This document shows positions 30,071-40,128 of a stretch of 64,000 nt of DNA, piece by piece. The translations under genes and the position numbers were made by a program. The stretch's first letter is position 1. Each line of letters begins with the position of its first letter. This DNA comes from Tubiluchus corallicola (Eukaryota > Priapulida > Priapulimorpha > Priapulimorphida > Tubiluchidae), in NCBI GenBank assembly GCA_030141605.1, contig JAQGDQ010000727.1:42886-106885 (forward strand), written 5' to 3'. The notes beneath the pieces were generated by a model, which saw only the letters and a program-made list of their open reading frames with translations, was not told where the DNA came from and searched no databases.

Positions 30071-30463
30071 TTACATAAACTTATTTCCTATCCTGTTTTC
30101 TTTAGCTTCAACGCTTAAAGTAGTATGAGGAACAGCCCTTAGTCTTTCTTTTGAAATTAACTTACCCGTAGCACGACAAACGCCATATGTTCTATTCTCA
30201 ATTCTTACAAGAGCTGCTTGCAAATGCTGAATAAATTTCTGTTGCCTACCTGCAAGACGGCCTGTTTCCTCTTTAGATAGGACATTCGCTCCTTCTTCCA
30301 TTATCTTAAAAGAAGGCGAGGTATCCTTATCATTATTACCTGCTCCTTGATCCATAGATGATTTTAACTCTTCAAAATCTTTTTGTGCTTTGTCTAGTTT
30401 TTTTTGAATAATCTCTTTAAACTCTTGAAGCTCTTGATTTGAATATTTATTTTTCTCCGTCAT
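30071..30463 (-). CDS. TraR/DksA-family protein with degenerate zinc finger
   Basis: A 130-residue DksA-like protein: coiled-coil N-terminal half (NQELQEFKEIIQKKLDKAQK...) and C-terminal finger region GVCRATGKLISKERLRAVPHTTLS. Only one cysteine remains where the DksA zinc finger normally has four; this reduced form is common in Bacteroidota proteins. DksA-like proteins bind RNA polymerase through the secondary channel. Start set at MTEKNKYSNQEL; a longer frame to 30505 would overlap the ileS stop. Sandwiched between ileS and lspA with short gaps (41 and 11 bases). Confidence 0.85.
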   Translation of the reverse strand: MTEKNKYSNQELQEFKEIIQKKLDKAQKDFEELKSSMDQGAGNNDKDTSPSFKIMEEGANVLSKEETGRLAGRQQKFIQHLQAALVRIENRTYGVCRATGKLISKERLRAVPHTTLSVEAKENRIGNKFM

Positions 30464-30504
30464 AACAATCTGTTTTTTTAATAAATTAATTATATCTTTC
30501 CCCA

Positions 30505-33500
30505 CTATACTCTTTCAATATTTAAAAGTGTTTTCACCCCTTTATCTATTTCTACCTCCTTGCCCTCTAATCTATCCACCAATGCCAACTCCTCTGCCAA
30601 GGTTTGGGAACTAATATAATCTTTATGCTTTTCTACAGCTCTATCTATATCACTATGTCTTTGCACCTTTATGTATATTTTGTCCGTAACATCGTACCCC
30701 TGCTCTTTTCTCATATTTTGAATTCTATTCACAAATTCACGGGCAATCCCCTCGTTTTTCAAATCATCAGTAATATTTACATCCAAAGCTGTAGTTATAG
30801 CCCCCTCATTAGCAACCAACCATCCCTCAATGTCCTTGGAAACTATTTCAACATCCTCCAAAGATAACGAAATATTTTTATTACCAACGTTTATATTATG
30901 TGTTTTATTTTGTTCAAATCTAAAAATCTCTTCTTGATTTATTTTAGAAATAGCTGCCGTTACTTCTTTCATCAGCTTACCATACTTAGGCCCTAGCACC
31001 TTAAAATTAGGTTTAATCTCCTTTACCAATACACTACTAGCATCATTTATGTACTCAATTTCCTTGACATTCACTTCCGCCAAAATAATACCTTTCACCG
31101 CTTCTATTTTTTCCTCTGTAATTTCATTATTCACAGGAATAATAACCTTACTCAAAGGCTGTCTCACCTTAATTTTCACTTTCCTACGCAAACTCAAAAC
31201 CATAGAAGACACCTTTTGAGCAATACTCATTCGCTCTTCCAAATTCTTATCTACAACCCCCTCATCAACCTTGGGAAAACTTGCTAAATGCACGGAATTT
31301 TCACCGCTCAAATCGCCGTACAACTCATCAGTATAGAAAGGAGCAATAGGAGAAGACAACAAAGCTACAACCTCTAAACACTTATGCAAAGTTTGATAAG
31401 CTGAAATCTTATCTTTGGTATAATCACCAATCCAATACCGCTTCCTACTCAACCGTACATACCAATTGCTCAAATCTTCAATTACAAATCTCTGAATAGC
31501 ACGCCCTGCCCTTGTAGGTTCATAATTGCCGTAATGCTCGCCTACTTCCTTAATCAACGTGTTCAACAATGAAATAATCCATCTATCAATTTCAGGCCTA
31601 TTCTTATAACTTATTTCTTCATCCTTATTTTCAAATCCATCCACATTAGCATACAAGGCAAAGAAAGAATAAGTATTATACAGGGTGCCAAAAAACTTAC
31701 GTTTCACCTCGTCCACCCCCTCAATATCAAACTTTTGGTTCTCCCAAGGCTGAGCATTTGTAATCATATACCATCGCACAGCATCAGCACCATATCCCTC
31801 AATGGTTTCAAAAGGATCAATAGCATTCCCCAACCGTTTAGACATCTTATTTCCCTCTTTGTCCAGTACCAAACCGTTAGAAATAATATTCTTAAACGCC
31901 ATACTGTCGAAAAGCATAGTTCCCAAGGTGTGCAAGGTAAAGAACCAACCACGGGTTTGGTCAACTCCCTCTGCAATAAAATCAGCTGGAAATTTATCTT
32001 TTAATTTCTCCTCATTCTCAAAAGGATAATGCATTTGAGCATAAGGCATAGCCCCAGAGTCAAACCACACATCAATTAAAGCACTTTCTCTTTTCATTTC
32101 TTTTCCATCTGGCGATATCAAGATAATATCATCTACAAATGGACGATGTAAATCTATTGTTTCATAGTTTTGCATAGAAAAATCATTCACTACAAACTTT
32201 TCTAACGGATTATTTTTCATTACACCTGCCTTTACTGCTTTCTCTACTTCCGTCTTCAACTCTTCAATAGAACCAATACATATTTGTTCTTTTTTATCTT
32301 CAGTAGTCCAAACAGGCAAAGGTGTTCCCCAAAAACGTGAACGGGATAAATTCCAATCCTGCAAATTTTCGAGCCATTTAGCAAACCTACCACTGCCTGT
32401 CGATTGTGGCTTCCAGTTAATAGTCTCATTCAACTTTACCAACTTGTCTCTAAACCCAGTAGTTTTTACAAACCAAGAATCCAAAGGGTAGTACAAAACT
32501 GGCTTATCCGTTCGCCAACAATGCGGATACGAATGGACATATTTTTCTACTTTAAAAGACTTATTCTCCTTCTTCAGATTAACAACAATACTTATATCTA
32601 CTGTCTCATCCTTCTCTGTTAGCAAAGGGTCGTAAGCATTTTTCACATACCTACCTGACAGATACCCGCAACCCTCAACAAATTTCCCTTGTTTATCTAC
32701 CAATAACAACGAACCCAAGCCATTTTCCTTTGCTACGCGGTAGTCATCTGCTCCAAAAGAAGGAGCAATATGCACCACACCAGTTCCATCTTCCGTAGTT
32801 ACAAAATCGCCCACTACCACTTTAAAAGCATCCCCCTCCTTAGGTTGTTGAAAAGGCATTAGTTGTTCATATCTCACACCTGCTAAATCTTTTCCTTTAT
32901 ACTCATCCAACACTTTGTAAGGTGCAGTCTTATCACCCTTTTTATAATCTTTTAAAACAAGTTTCTTGTTCTTTTCAGGGAAATACTTAGCCATCAAGTC
33001 CTTAGCCAGAACAACCGTAATAGGCTCACCTGTATATACATTAAAGGTTCTTACCTTCACATAAGTAATGCCTTTACCTACTGCCAAGGCTGTATTAGAA
33101 GGTAAGGTCCAAGGCGTAGTTGTCCAAGCCAAAAGGTAAAGGTCAGTATCTATTCCCTCAAATAATTTTTCTGATGTCTTGTCTTTCACTGCCTTAAACT
33201 GTGCTACAATAGTAGTATCAGTAACATCGCGATAACATCCCGGCTGGTTCAACTCGTGTGTGCTAAGTCCCGTACCCGCTGCCGGCGAATAAGGTTGAAT
33301 GGAATATCCTTTGTAGAGCAAACCTTTTTCATACAGCCGTTTCAATAAATGCCACAAAGTTTCAATATACTTGTTTTCATAAGTAATATAAGGCTCTTCC
33401 ATATTCACCCAATACCCCATCTCTTCCGTCAGCTTTGCCCAAAGGTCAGTATATTTCATCACCTCCCTTCTGCACTCATCGTTATATTCTTTAACAGAAA

Positions 33501-33834
33501 TCTTCTCTCCAATATCCTCTTTTGTGATGCCCAGCTTTTTTTCCACTGCCAACTCCACAGGCAGCCCGTGAGTATCCCATCCTGCCTTGCGCTCCACCAA
33601 ATAGCCCTGCAAAGTCTTATATCTACATACCACATCTTTAATAGTACGAGCCATTACGTGATGAATACCCGGCACACCATTAGCAGAAGGTGGTCCCTCA
33701 AAAAACACAAAAGGTTCACAATCTTTCCTTAACTCCAAGCTCTGCTCAAAAGTATTCTTCTCCTTCCATTTCTGCAAAACCTTTTTATTTACATCCGCAA
33801 GGCTTAAGTCCTTATACTCAGGAAACTTACTCAT
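30505..33834 (-). CDS. ileS: Isoleucyl-tRNA synthetase
   Basis: Class I synthetase of 1109 residues. The HIGH signature reads HHVM (His58-Met61, in PGIHHVMARTIKD), and the KMSKS loop reads KMSKRLGN. The long editing domain with TTPWTLPSNTALAVG and the anticodon-binding C-terminal region are present. Its length and the KMSKR form resemble the eukaryote-like IleS type, often less sensitive to mupirocin; that is inference. An ideal promoter (33870-33900) lies upstream. Confidence 0.97.
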   Translation of the reverse strand: MSKFPEYKDLSLADVNKKVLQKWKEKNTFEQSLELRKDCEPFVFFEGPPSANGVPGIHHVMARTIKDVVCRYKTLQGYLVERKAGWDTHGLPVELAVEKKLGITKEDIGEKISVKEYNDECRREVMKYTDLWAKLTEEMGYWVNMEEPYITYENKYIETLWHLLKRLYEKGLLYKGYSIQPYSPAAGTGLSTHELNQPGCYRDVTDTTIVAQFKAVKDKTSEKLFEGIDTDLYLLAWTTTPWTLPSNTALAVGKGITYVKVRTFNVYTGEPITVVLAKDLMAKYFPEKNKKLVLKDYKKGDKTAPYKVLDEYKGKDLAGVRYEQLMPFQQPKEGDAFKVVVGDFVTTEDGTGVVHIAPSFGADDYRVAKENGLGSLLLVDKQGKFVEGCGYLSGRYVKNAYDPLLTEKDETVDISIVVNLKKENKSFKVEKYVHSYPHCWRTDKPVLYYPLDSWFVKTTGFRDKLVKLNETINWKPQSTGSGRFAKWLENLQDWNLSRSRFWGTPLPVWTTEDKKEQICIGSIEELKTEVEKAVKAGVMKNNPLEKFVVNDFSMQNYETIDLHRPFVDDIILISPDGKEMKRESALIDVWFDSGAMPYAQMHYPFENEEKLKDKFPADFIAEGVDQTRGWFFTLHTLGTMLFDSMAFKNIISNGLVLDKEGNKMSKRLGNAIDPFETIEGYGADAVRWYMITNAQPWENQKFDIEGVDEVKRKFFGTLYNTYSFFALYANVDGFENKDEEISYKNRPEIDRWIISLLNTLIKEVGEHYGNYEPTRAGRAIQRFVIEDLSNWYVRLSRKRYWIGDYTKDKISAYQTLHKCLEVVALLSSPIAPFYTDELYGDLSGENSVHLASFPKVDEGVVDKNLEERMSIAQKVSSMVLSLRRKVKIKVRQPLSKVIIPVNNEITEEKIEAVKGIILAEVNVKEIEYINDASSVLVKEIKPNFKVLGPKYGKLMKEVTAAISKINQEEIFRFEQNKTHNINVGNKNISLSLEDVEIVSKDIEGWLVANEGAITTALDVNITDDLKNEGIAREFVNRIQNMRKEQGYDVTDKIYIKVQRHSDIDRAVEKHKDYISSQTLAEELALVDRLEGKEVEIDKGVKTLLNIERV

Positions 33835-33869
33835 TTTATCTATCTAAACAATTGCTTTTAATAAGATTA

Positions 33870-33900
33870 CAAAATTAATGTTTTTTAATTGAAAAAGCAA
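33870..33900 (-). promoter_or_regulatory. Promoter of the ileS-dksA-lspA operon
   Basis: Minus-strand -7 box TAATTTTG (33870-33877) and -33 TTG (33898-33900) separated by exactly 20 bases, 35 bases before the ileS ATG. Confidence 0.65.
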
Positions 33901-34163
33901 TAGAACGAGCAGAGTAGCAAGTTACATTTTCTTATTTAGATATAGCAATAGTTTCTTCCTGCAATTGTCTTTTTCTTATTAAACTGTTCCGCACTTAATG
34001 TTCTTGAATTTATATGAAAGAAAACATACTCTAATTATGGTAAGTATTATCAAAGAGATGCCCCTTATGATAAGTGCATTTAAAAGCATTGTCATAAAAA
34101 ATTTACTGCTAAAAGTATTGCAAAAACAGTAAATATAATAGCCTTTTTTATCACATTTTTTAT
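33901..34163. other. Spacer with no recognisable gene
   Basis: About 260 AT-rich bases between the ileS promoter and the broken glycosyltransferase. No ORF of substance, RNA gene or strong hairpin is seen. Confidence 0.5.
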
Positions 34164-34867
34164 TTAAAATATTTTATATTTCAATATGCAGTAAATAGCC
34201 CTCATTCCATCTTTCCATCCTATTTTTTTATCCTCCTTGTAAGTGCGACCATAATAAGAAATACCTACTTCGTAGATTCTAATTTTAGGTATTTTTGAAA
34301 TCTTTATTGTTACTTCAGGTTCAAATCCAAATTTCTTTTCTTTCAAATTTATCTTTTGAATAATACTTGTTCTAAAAAGTTTGTAACAAGTTTCCATATC
34401 CGTTAGGTTCAAGTTAGTCATAGCATTCGACAGAAATGTAAGAAACCTATTACCTATGGTATGCCAAAAGAATAAAACTCTGTGAGGATTATTTCCCATA
34501 AACCACATCTGCAAAGCCTTCTATAACAGGCTTTAACAAATCATTATATTCTCTGGGGTCGTACTCAAGGTCAGCATCTTGAATAATTAAATACTCCCCC
34601 GTAGCCTTTTTTATTCCTGTATGCAAGGCAGCTCCTTTGCCTTTGTTTTTATCGTGCTTAAAAGTATTGTATATTTAAATCTTTATTTACTTTTTGATAT
34701 TGTAAAATAGCCTCCTCTGTGTTGTCAAAAGAACAATCATTCACAATAATTACTTCTTTTTTAATATCCTCTACCAAGGAGACATTTTTTACTTTGTCCA
34801 AAATCAAATGAATAGTTGCCTCTTCATTGTAAGCAGGAACAATAATAGAAAGTTTGTTTATTTTCAT
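34164..34867 (-). pseudogene. Broken family 2 glycosyltransferase
   Basis: The N-terminal part opens at 34867 with KLSIIVPAYNEEATI and VIIVNDCSFDNT, a GT2 nucleotide-binding core resembling polyprenyl-phosphate mannose/glucose synthases. The frame stops at 34658, but an adjacent frame continues with [15 protein letters not shown] and [11 protein letters not shown], so a single-base slip in the A-run at 34660-34663 has broken it. A second break occurs near 34495-34505, after which the remaining C-terminal part ([18 protein letters not shown] to the stop at 34164) is again in another frame. Two independent lesions argue for a true pseudogene rather than one sequencing error. It follows the porin gene by 52 bases. 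Confidence 0.8.
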
Positions 34868-34919
34868 TAATTTACTACATATAAAAAATGCAAAGTATTT
34901 TTCATAATTTCCACAAACC

Positions 34920-37004
34920 TCAATCAAAAAACATCCAAGAAACTCCAAATTTAAACCTCTTTTGCTGCAAAGGATAATGAGGTGAAGCAAAAAAATCTCT
35001 TGATAAAAAATCATCAAACATCATATGCTCATACAAGAAAAATATTTTCGCTCTTTCTAGCATAAAATTAAGATAAGCACTAAAAATAGGATAGTTTCCA
35101 TATTTGCTATCTTGCTGTAAATGAAATACCCCTAATGCAGGATTATACTTTTGTGCATAAAACTCTGTATTATAATAAACCTCTACACCTAATTGAAAAG
35201 GGAAAGCCTTGTTAAATAAAATATTCTTATAGTACACCGTTCCATAGTATGATAATTCTGGGAGAGGTAGCACACTAGGAGAGTTCGTATATTGATACAC
35301 AGCCTTATTGTCAAAACAGAGGTTTCTAAACTGAAATAATTTTCTCAATGAAAATGCAAATACATTAATAGTAGAATTATCTTGAGTGGGCAGAGATTCT
35401 AAGTCATAATACATATAATTATTAATTGTAGCAGCATCAATACCCAGCCTCAAATTTCGCTTAGGCTTATTGAAAGCAAAAGAAAATCGGGTTTCCTGTT
35501 GGTGTTTAAAATTATTCTCCCATTTGAAATAAGTAGAAAAATAATTTTGATAATAATAGTCAGGAATTTCGCTTGAATAAGACACCTTAGCTGTTACAAA
35601 AGAAGTGTCTTGTTGTCCAAAAATACTATAATCACCCTGTACCTCAAAATCAATATTATTCTTTTTGTAACCTGCTAAACAATATTTTCCATAAATCGTC
35701 AAGCCCATTCGTGAATCAAAGTTTGTATTAGCCCAAAATCCTATTGAAAAATTATCTTGCATAGAATTAATATAGGCAGTATCTATATGAGGAACAGTAC
35801 TTACCAAAACGTTTATAGTATCTGGAGGAACTTGCGTTTCATCCAAAACATAAGAAGTATCTTGTTTTGTAGTCCAAACAGGATTAAGATGCGAATATTC
35901 CTGCAATTGATAGGACATAAAAAATTTGCTAGCAAACTTTAATTTTTGCACCCTACTTTTTAAAAGCTCTATAAACAAAATATTCTCTACATCTTTATAG
36001 TTAATAGAATCAAGTACTTTATCTTGATTAGGTCTATATAAATTCTTATATATTCCATCAGGGTTATTCTGCTCGTCAAACAAATAAGTAGTAGGTGCAT
36101 TATCTTCCGCATAATTTTTGCTATATCTCCCATACGTTAAAGTATGTCCTATGTAAACAAAATATTCCCTATTAAACAAGTTATTCGTATAAGTTGTATC
36201 TTCAGTTATTAGTTCTCCTTTGTCCACAGCTATTTTTTGGTTGAGCACTATATTTTGAGTTTCAAAACTAGTTTCTACACTAGTATTAAACTTCATAGGA
36301 ACATTCAATGGTTTCGTGAAATCACCTGCTCCCGTATTCATTGTTGGATTTCTTATATTATCTTCATCCATCACACCTGCATTTTCTCGTTGCTCTGCCT
36401 TTGACCATCCCAAATACAAATGTCCTTCATATCTCCTTTTCAAATAAGAAGTAGACATATCAAAAGTTCTATTTTTAGTTTTCTGGTTCTGATATTGTCC
36501 AATAGCAGTCCAAAGGTCATAATTAAATGTAACATTCCAGAACGGATTAATATTTTGAGAATGAACTATTTCAACCTTATTTTCTTGATTCTTTCTATCT
36601 CCTGCTTGCACATAGTATAAATTAGTGTAAGGAGTAGTTGTATTATAATATAATTGGTCATTAGGCGAACTCCAATATATTTCCCAAGGATGAAAGAAAA
36701 TAAACTCCGAATTATACTCCCTATCAAAATAGATATTAGAAAGACTTGCTGAACCCAGATTCCCAAGATAGTTATTAGAAATACTCTTCTGGTACAAAGG
36801 GTTATAGTTATGAGCATTCAAAAACGAAGTATCTAAATCGACGGGAACAATACGTAAAAAGTCATCTTCTAGCTTCCAAGTATGACGTTGATGGGCCATA
36901 GTTGTATCTACCTCTCCCCCCCTTGTATCCCACTTTTTCTCCTGTGATAAGGCCTGAAATATAACTACAAAACATAAAAATACTATAAAAATCGTTCTCT
37001 TCAT
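34920..37004 (-). CDS. Putative outer-membrane porin (Bacteroidota type)
   Basis: About 694 residues with a signal peptide (MKRTIFIVFLCFVVIFQALSQ) and a mature protein built of amphipathic strands, including aromatic-rich FFHPWEIYWSS, repeated NPFWNVTFNYDLW-like segments and the C-terminal strand FKFGVSWMFFD. This matches a large putative porin family common near phe/thr or GT2 genes in Bacteroidota; substrate unknown. ATG at 37004 is chosen over a codon 14 positions upstream because it begins the signal peptide. The broken GT2 gene lies downstream on the same strand. Confidence 0.8.
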   Translation of the reverse strand: MKRTIFIVFLCFVVIFQALSQEKKWDTRGGEVDTTMAHQRHTWKLEDDFLRIVPVDLDTSFLNAHNYNPLYQKSISNNYLGNLGSASLSNIYFDREYNSEFIFFHPWEIYWSSPNDQLYYNTTTPYTNLYYVQAGDRKNQENKVEIVHSQNINPFWNVTFNYDLWTAIGQYQNQKTKNRTFDMSTSYLKRRYEGHLYLGWSKAEQRENAGVMDEDNIRNPTMNTGAGDFTKPLNVPMKFNTSVETSFETQNIVLNQKIAVDKGELITEDTTYTNNLFNREYFVYIGHTLTYGRYSKNYAEDNAPTTYLFDEQNNPDGIYKNLYRPNQDKVLDSINYKDVENILFIELLKSRVQKLKFASKFFMSYQLQEYSHLNPVWTTKQDTSYVLDETQVPPDTINVLVSTVPHIDTAYINSMQDNFSIGFWANTNFDSRMGLTIYGKYCLAGYKKNNIDFEVQGDYSIFGQQDTSFVTAKVSYSSEIPDYYYQNYFSTYFKWENNFKHQQETRFSFAFNKPKRNLRLGIDAATINNYMYYDLESLPTQDNSTINVFAFSLRKLFQFRNLCFDNKAVYQYTNSPSVLPLPELSYYGTVYYKNILFNKAFPFQLGVEVYYNTEFYAQKYNPALGVFHLQQDSKYGNYPIFSAYLNFMLERAKIFFLYEHMMFDDFLSRDFFASPHYPLQQKRFKFGVSWMFFD

Positions 37005-37136
37005 TAAAGACAAAATTATAAAAATAAAAGACACAACAAATGGCAATTGTTAATAGAAAATGTAAAAGCAGAAAATAAACTTTATACAAAAAATATCACT
37101 TGTCGCTCTCAACTCTCAGTTTTTAACTCTTTTTAT

Positions 37137-37144
37137 TACCTTTG
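37137..37144 (+). promoter_or_regulatory. -7 promoter element of pheT
   Basis: TACCTTTG, 25 bases before the pheT ATG, in the divergent spacer with the porin gene. Confidence 0.5.
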
Positions 37145-37169
37145 TATTTAAAAACAGGCATATTTTGCA

Positions 37170-39623
37170 ATGAAGATATCACATAATTGGCTGAAGGAGT
37201 ACTTAAGCACGAATATTGAAATAGATAGGCTTACCACTGTATTAACAGATATAGGTCTAGAAGTAGGAAACATAGAACAATACGAAGCTATCAAAGGAAG
37301 CTTGGAAGGTTTGGTAGTAGGATTGGTAAAGACCAAAGAAAAGCATCCTAATGCAGACAAATTAAGTGTTACTACTGTAGATATTGGTGCTAATGAAGAT
37401 TTACAAATAGTGTGTGGAGCATCTAATGTAGCTGCTGGTCAAAAGGTAGTAGTGGCTACCGTAGGCACAATACTGTACGATGGGAATGAGTCTTTTAAAA
37501 TAAAAAAGTCAAAAATACGTGGCGAATTATCGCAAGGAATGATATGCAGTGAAAAAGAAATAGGTGTAGGCACAAATGATTCGGGTATAATGGTATTGCC
37601 TCCAGATGTAAAGATAGGAACATTGGCAAAAGATTATTTCGATGTGGAGAGGGATGTGGTAATAGAAATAGACCTAACACCCAATCGCATAGATGCTGCC
37701 TCTCACGTGGGTGTAGCCCGCGATGTAGCTGCCTACTTGAAACAGACAGAAATGGTTGGATATACATTGCCTTCTGTGGAGAGTTTTAAAGTGAACAATA
37801 CAGACAATCCTATACAAGTAACAGTAAAAGATTCGCAACTTTGCCCACGATATGCAGGAGTAACTATCTTTAATGTAAAGGTGAAACCTTCGCCTACGTG
37901 GCTGAAAAATAGACTAAAAGCCATTGGGCTAAGTCCTATCAACAATATAGTAGATGCTACTAATTATGTTCTTCACGAATTAGGACAACCGCTTCACGCT
38001 TTTGATGCTGACAAGATAGAAGGCGGGGAAATAATAGTAAAAACACTGCCAAAAGATAGTCTTTTTATTACTTTGGATGGAGAAGAAAGGAAACTACACA
38101 CTGATGACCTAATGATATGTAATTCCAAAGAGCCAATGTGTATTGCAGGAGTGTTAGGGGGCATTAAATCTGGAGTAACAAATATTACACAAAACATTTT
38201 CTTAGAAAGTGCTTATTTCAATTCTGTATCCGTAAGAAAAACAGCTAAACGACACGGGTTAAATACTGACGCTTCGTATCGCTTTGAGAGAGGTGTAGAC
38301 CCCAACATCACATTGTATGCCCTTAAAAGAGCCGCATTGCTTATACAGAAAATAGCAGGCGGTGAAATATCCTCAGAAATAATAGATATGTATCCTCAGC
38401 CTATTCCACATTTTGAAGTAGTGCTTCGTTATGACACTGTAAATAGACTATTGGGCAACACTATAAAGAAGGAAACAATCAAAAATATACTTGTGGCTCT
38501 TGAAATAGGAATTATTCAAGAAACTGATGAAAAGCTACAACTTAGTATACCTCCTTACAGAGTAGATGTACAAAGAGAAGTGGACGTAATAGAGGAAATA
38601 CTACGGATATATGGTTACAACAATATAAAATATACTACTTTTTTAAAATCTACTTTACAGTATAGTGCTGCTATTGATGATAATCAACTGAAAAACAATG
38701 TAGGAAATATGCTTGCAAGCAGGGGTTTTAATGAGATAATGACTAACTCACTAACTACAAAAAATTACTATGACAATAAAAAACTCTTCCCAGAGGAAGG
38801 ATTTGTAAATATTCTCAATCCATTAAGTTTAGAATTAAATATTTTAAGGCAGACATTATTGTTCAATGGGTTGGAAGCTATTACTTATAACATCAAACAC
38901 CAAAATACAAACTTAAAACTATATGAGTTTGGAAAAACTTATCATCTTAGAAAAATAGATAGCAGTAACTCCGTTAGAAACTATACGGAACAACAGTATT
39001 TAAGTTTACTACTTACAGGAACAAACATTTCTAAACATTGGCAAGCAAGTAAACAACAACAAGACCCCTTTTTTGATATTAAAGTCAGATTCGAAAGTCT
39101 GTTTAACTATCTCAATGTGAATGTTGAAGAAATTGATAAAAAAGTATTTTCTAATGACATATTTAGTATAGCACTCAATTACACCACTAAAGACAGTGTA
39201 ACCATTGCAGAAATAGGTTATGTGCAAAATACTATTCTTGAAAAATTTGATATTAAAACAGAAGTGTCTTGGGCTAATATTTATTGGGATAGATTATTAG
39301 AAAATATCAACCCTAATGGAGTCAAGTATAAACCTATTTCCAAATATCCGGAGGTGACTCGAGATCTTGCTCTGCTCATAGATAAGCATATTACTTTTGC
39401 AGAAGTGGAGAAAATAGCCTATGAAACAGAGAAAAAATTGTTGAAAAAAGTAACTCTATTCGATGTGTACGAAGGGAACAAAATAGAAGAGGGGAAGAAG
39501 TCATACGCGATTAATTTTGTTTTACAAGATGTAAATAAAACCCTAACGGAAAAGCAGATTAATAAAGTGATGGAGCAGTTTATTGCTAATTATAAAAAAC
39601 AACTTAATGCAGAAATAAGATAA
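37170..39623 (+). CDS. pheT: Phenylalanyl-tRNA synthetase beta subunit
   Basis: 817-residue beta chain of the alpha2-beta2 synthetase. It opens MKISHNWLKEYL, has an EMAP-type tRNA-binding domain (about 40-150), B3/B4 editing domain, B5 domain, a catalytic-like core with RFERGVDPN, and a C-terminal FDX-ACB domain (YPEVTRDLALLIDKHI). pheS is not next to it, as is usual in Bacteroidota. Its stop overlaps the start of the rhodanese gene (TAATG), so the two are translationally coupled. Confidence 0.97.
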   Translation: MKISHNWLKEYLSTNIEIDRLTTVLTDIGLEVGNIEQYEAIKGSLEGLVVGLVKTKEKHPNADKLSVTTVDIGANEDLQIVCGASNVAAGQKVVVATVGTILYDGNESFKIKKSKIRGELSQGMICSEKEIGVGTNDSGIMVLPPDVKIGTLAKDYFDVERDVVIEIDLTPNRIDAASHVGVARDVAAYLKQTEMVGYTLPSVESFKVNNTDNPIQVTVKDSQLCPRYAGVTIFNVKVKPSPTWLKNRLKAIGLSPINNIVDATNYVLHELGQPLHAFDADKIEGGEIIVKTLPKDSLFITLDGEERKLHTDDLMICNSKEPMCIAGVLGGIKSGVTNITQNIFLESAYFNSVSVRKTAKRHGLNTDASYRFERGVDPNITLYALKRAALLIQKIAGGEISSEIIDMYPQPIPHFEVVLRYDTVNRLLGNTIKKETIKNILVALEIGIIQETDEKLQLSIPPYRVDVQREVDVIEEILRIYGYNNIKYTTFLKSTLQYSAAIDDNQLKNNVGNMLASRGFNEIMTNSLTTKNYYDNKKLFPEEGFVNILNPLSLELNILRQTLLFNGLEAITYNIKHQNTNLKLYEFGKTYHLRKIDSSNSVRNYTEQQYLSLLLTGTNISKHWQASKQQQDPFFDIKVRFESLFNYLNVNVEEIDKKVFSNDIFSIALNYTTKDSVTIAEIGYVQNTILEKFDIKTEVSWANIYWDRLLENINPNGVKYKPISKYPEVTRDLALLIDKHITFAEVEKIAYETEKKLLKKVTLFDVYEGNKIEEGKKSYAINFVLQDVNKTLTEKQINKVMEQFIANYKKQLNAEIR

Positions 39624-39895
39624 TGAATAGAGAAAATAAACCTATTTGGATAGATGTAAGAAATACTAAAGAATACAAAAAACACCATTTAGAAGGTGCT
39701 ATTAACATTCCTTGTGAAGAGATAAAGGATAGGATAAAGGACTTGACTGCTAATTTCGACCAAGAATTATGGGTCTATTGTAAATCAGGGTTACGCTCAA
39801 AATCAGCTTGTCGAACATTACGAAAAATGGGCTTTACCAATGTTGTTAATAAAGGAACTTTAAAAGAACTGCTTTCGCAAAAAGAGATTATTTAA
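39623..39895 (+). CDS. Small single-domain rhodanese-like protein
   Basis: A 90-residue rhodanese domain with opening WIDVRNTKEYKKHHLEGAIN, and the active loop CKSGLRS with Cys53 able to carry a persulfide. No signal peptide, so cytoplasmic. GlpE/PspE-sized sulfurtransferase; its acceptor is unknown. The TAATG overlap with pheT hints at coordinated synthesis, perhaps with tRNA thiolation, but that is only inference. Confidence 0.88.
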   Translation: MNRENKPIWIDVRNTKEYKKHHLEGAINIPCEEIKDRIKDLTANFDQELWVYCKSGLRSKSACRTLRKMGFTNVVNKGTLKELLSQKEII

Positions 39896-40086
39896 GAACA
39901 AAAAGGCGAAAAATAAAAATTAGGGAAAATCAAAGCATCGCTTCTTGGTTCTTTGGGTAATTATACCCCAACATCATAAAGGGTTGAATTAAACAAACAA
40001 AATACCCATAAGCCTGCTTTGTCTTTTATTTTCTGAGATAGAGAGGCTATTCTTTCATTATTATTTTCTTTTCGTCATTTTTTTTA

Positions 40087-40094
40087 TAGCTTTG
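40087..40094 (+). promoter_or_regulatory. -7 promoter element of the PUL regulator
   Basis: TAGCTTTG matches TAnnTTTG, 34 bases before the regulator ATG at 40129. Confidence 0.45.
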
Positions 40095-40128
40095 TTTATA
40101 GCAGGTTCTATAAAAAAGAGGCAATCCT

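Noticed and set aside
33901-34163. Third copy of the candidate structured RNA
   Set aside because: Only short A/T-rich similarity on the minus strand; the core AAAGATGATAAC and its flanking stems are missing.
39896-40086. Possible small RNA or riboswitch upstream of the PUL regulator
   Set aside because: No convincing paired structure or similarity to the two RNA candidates was found.
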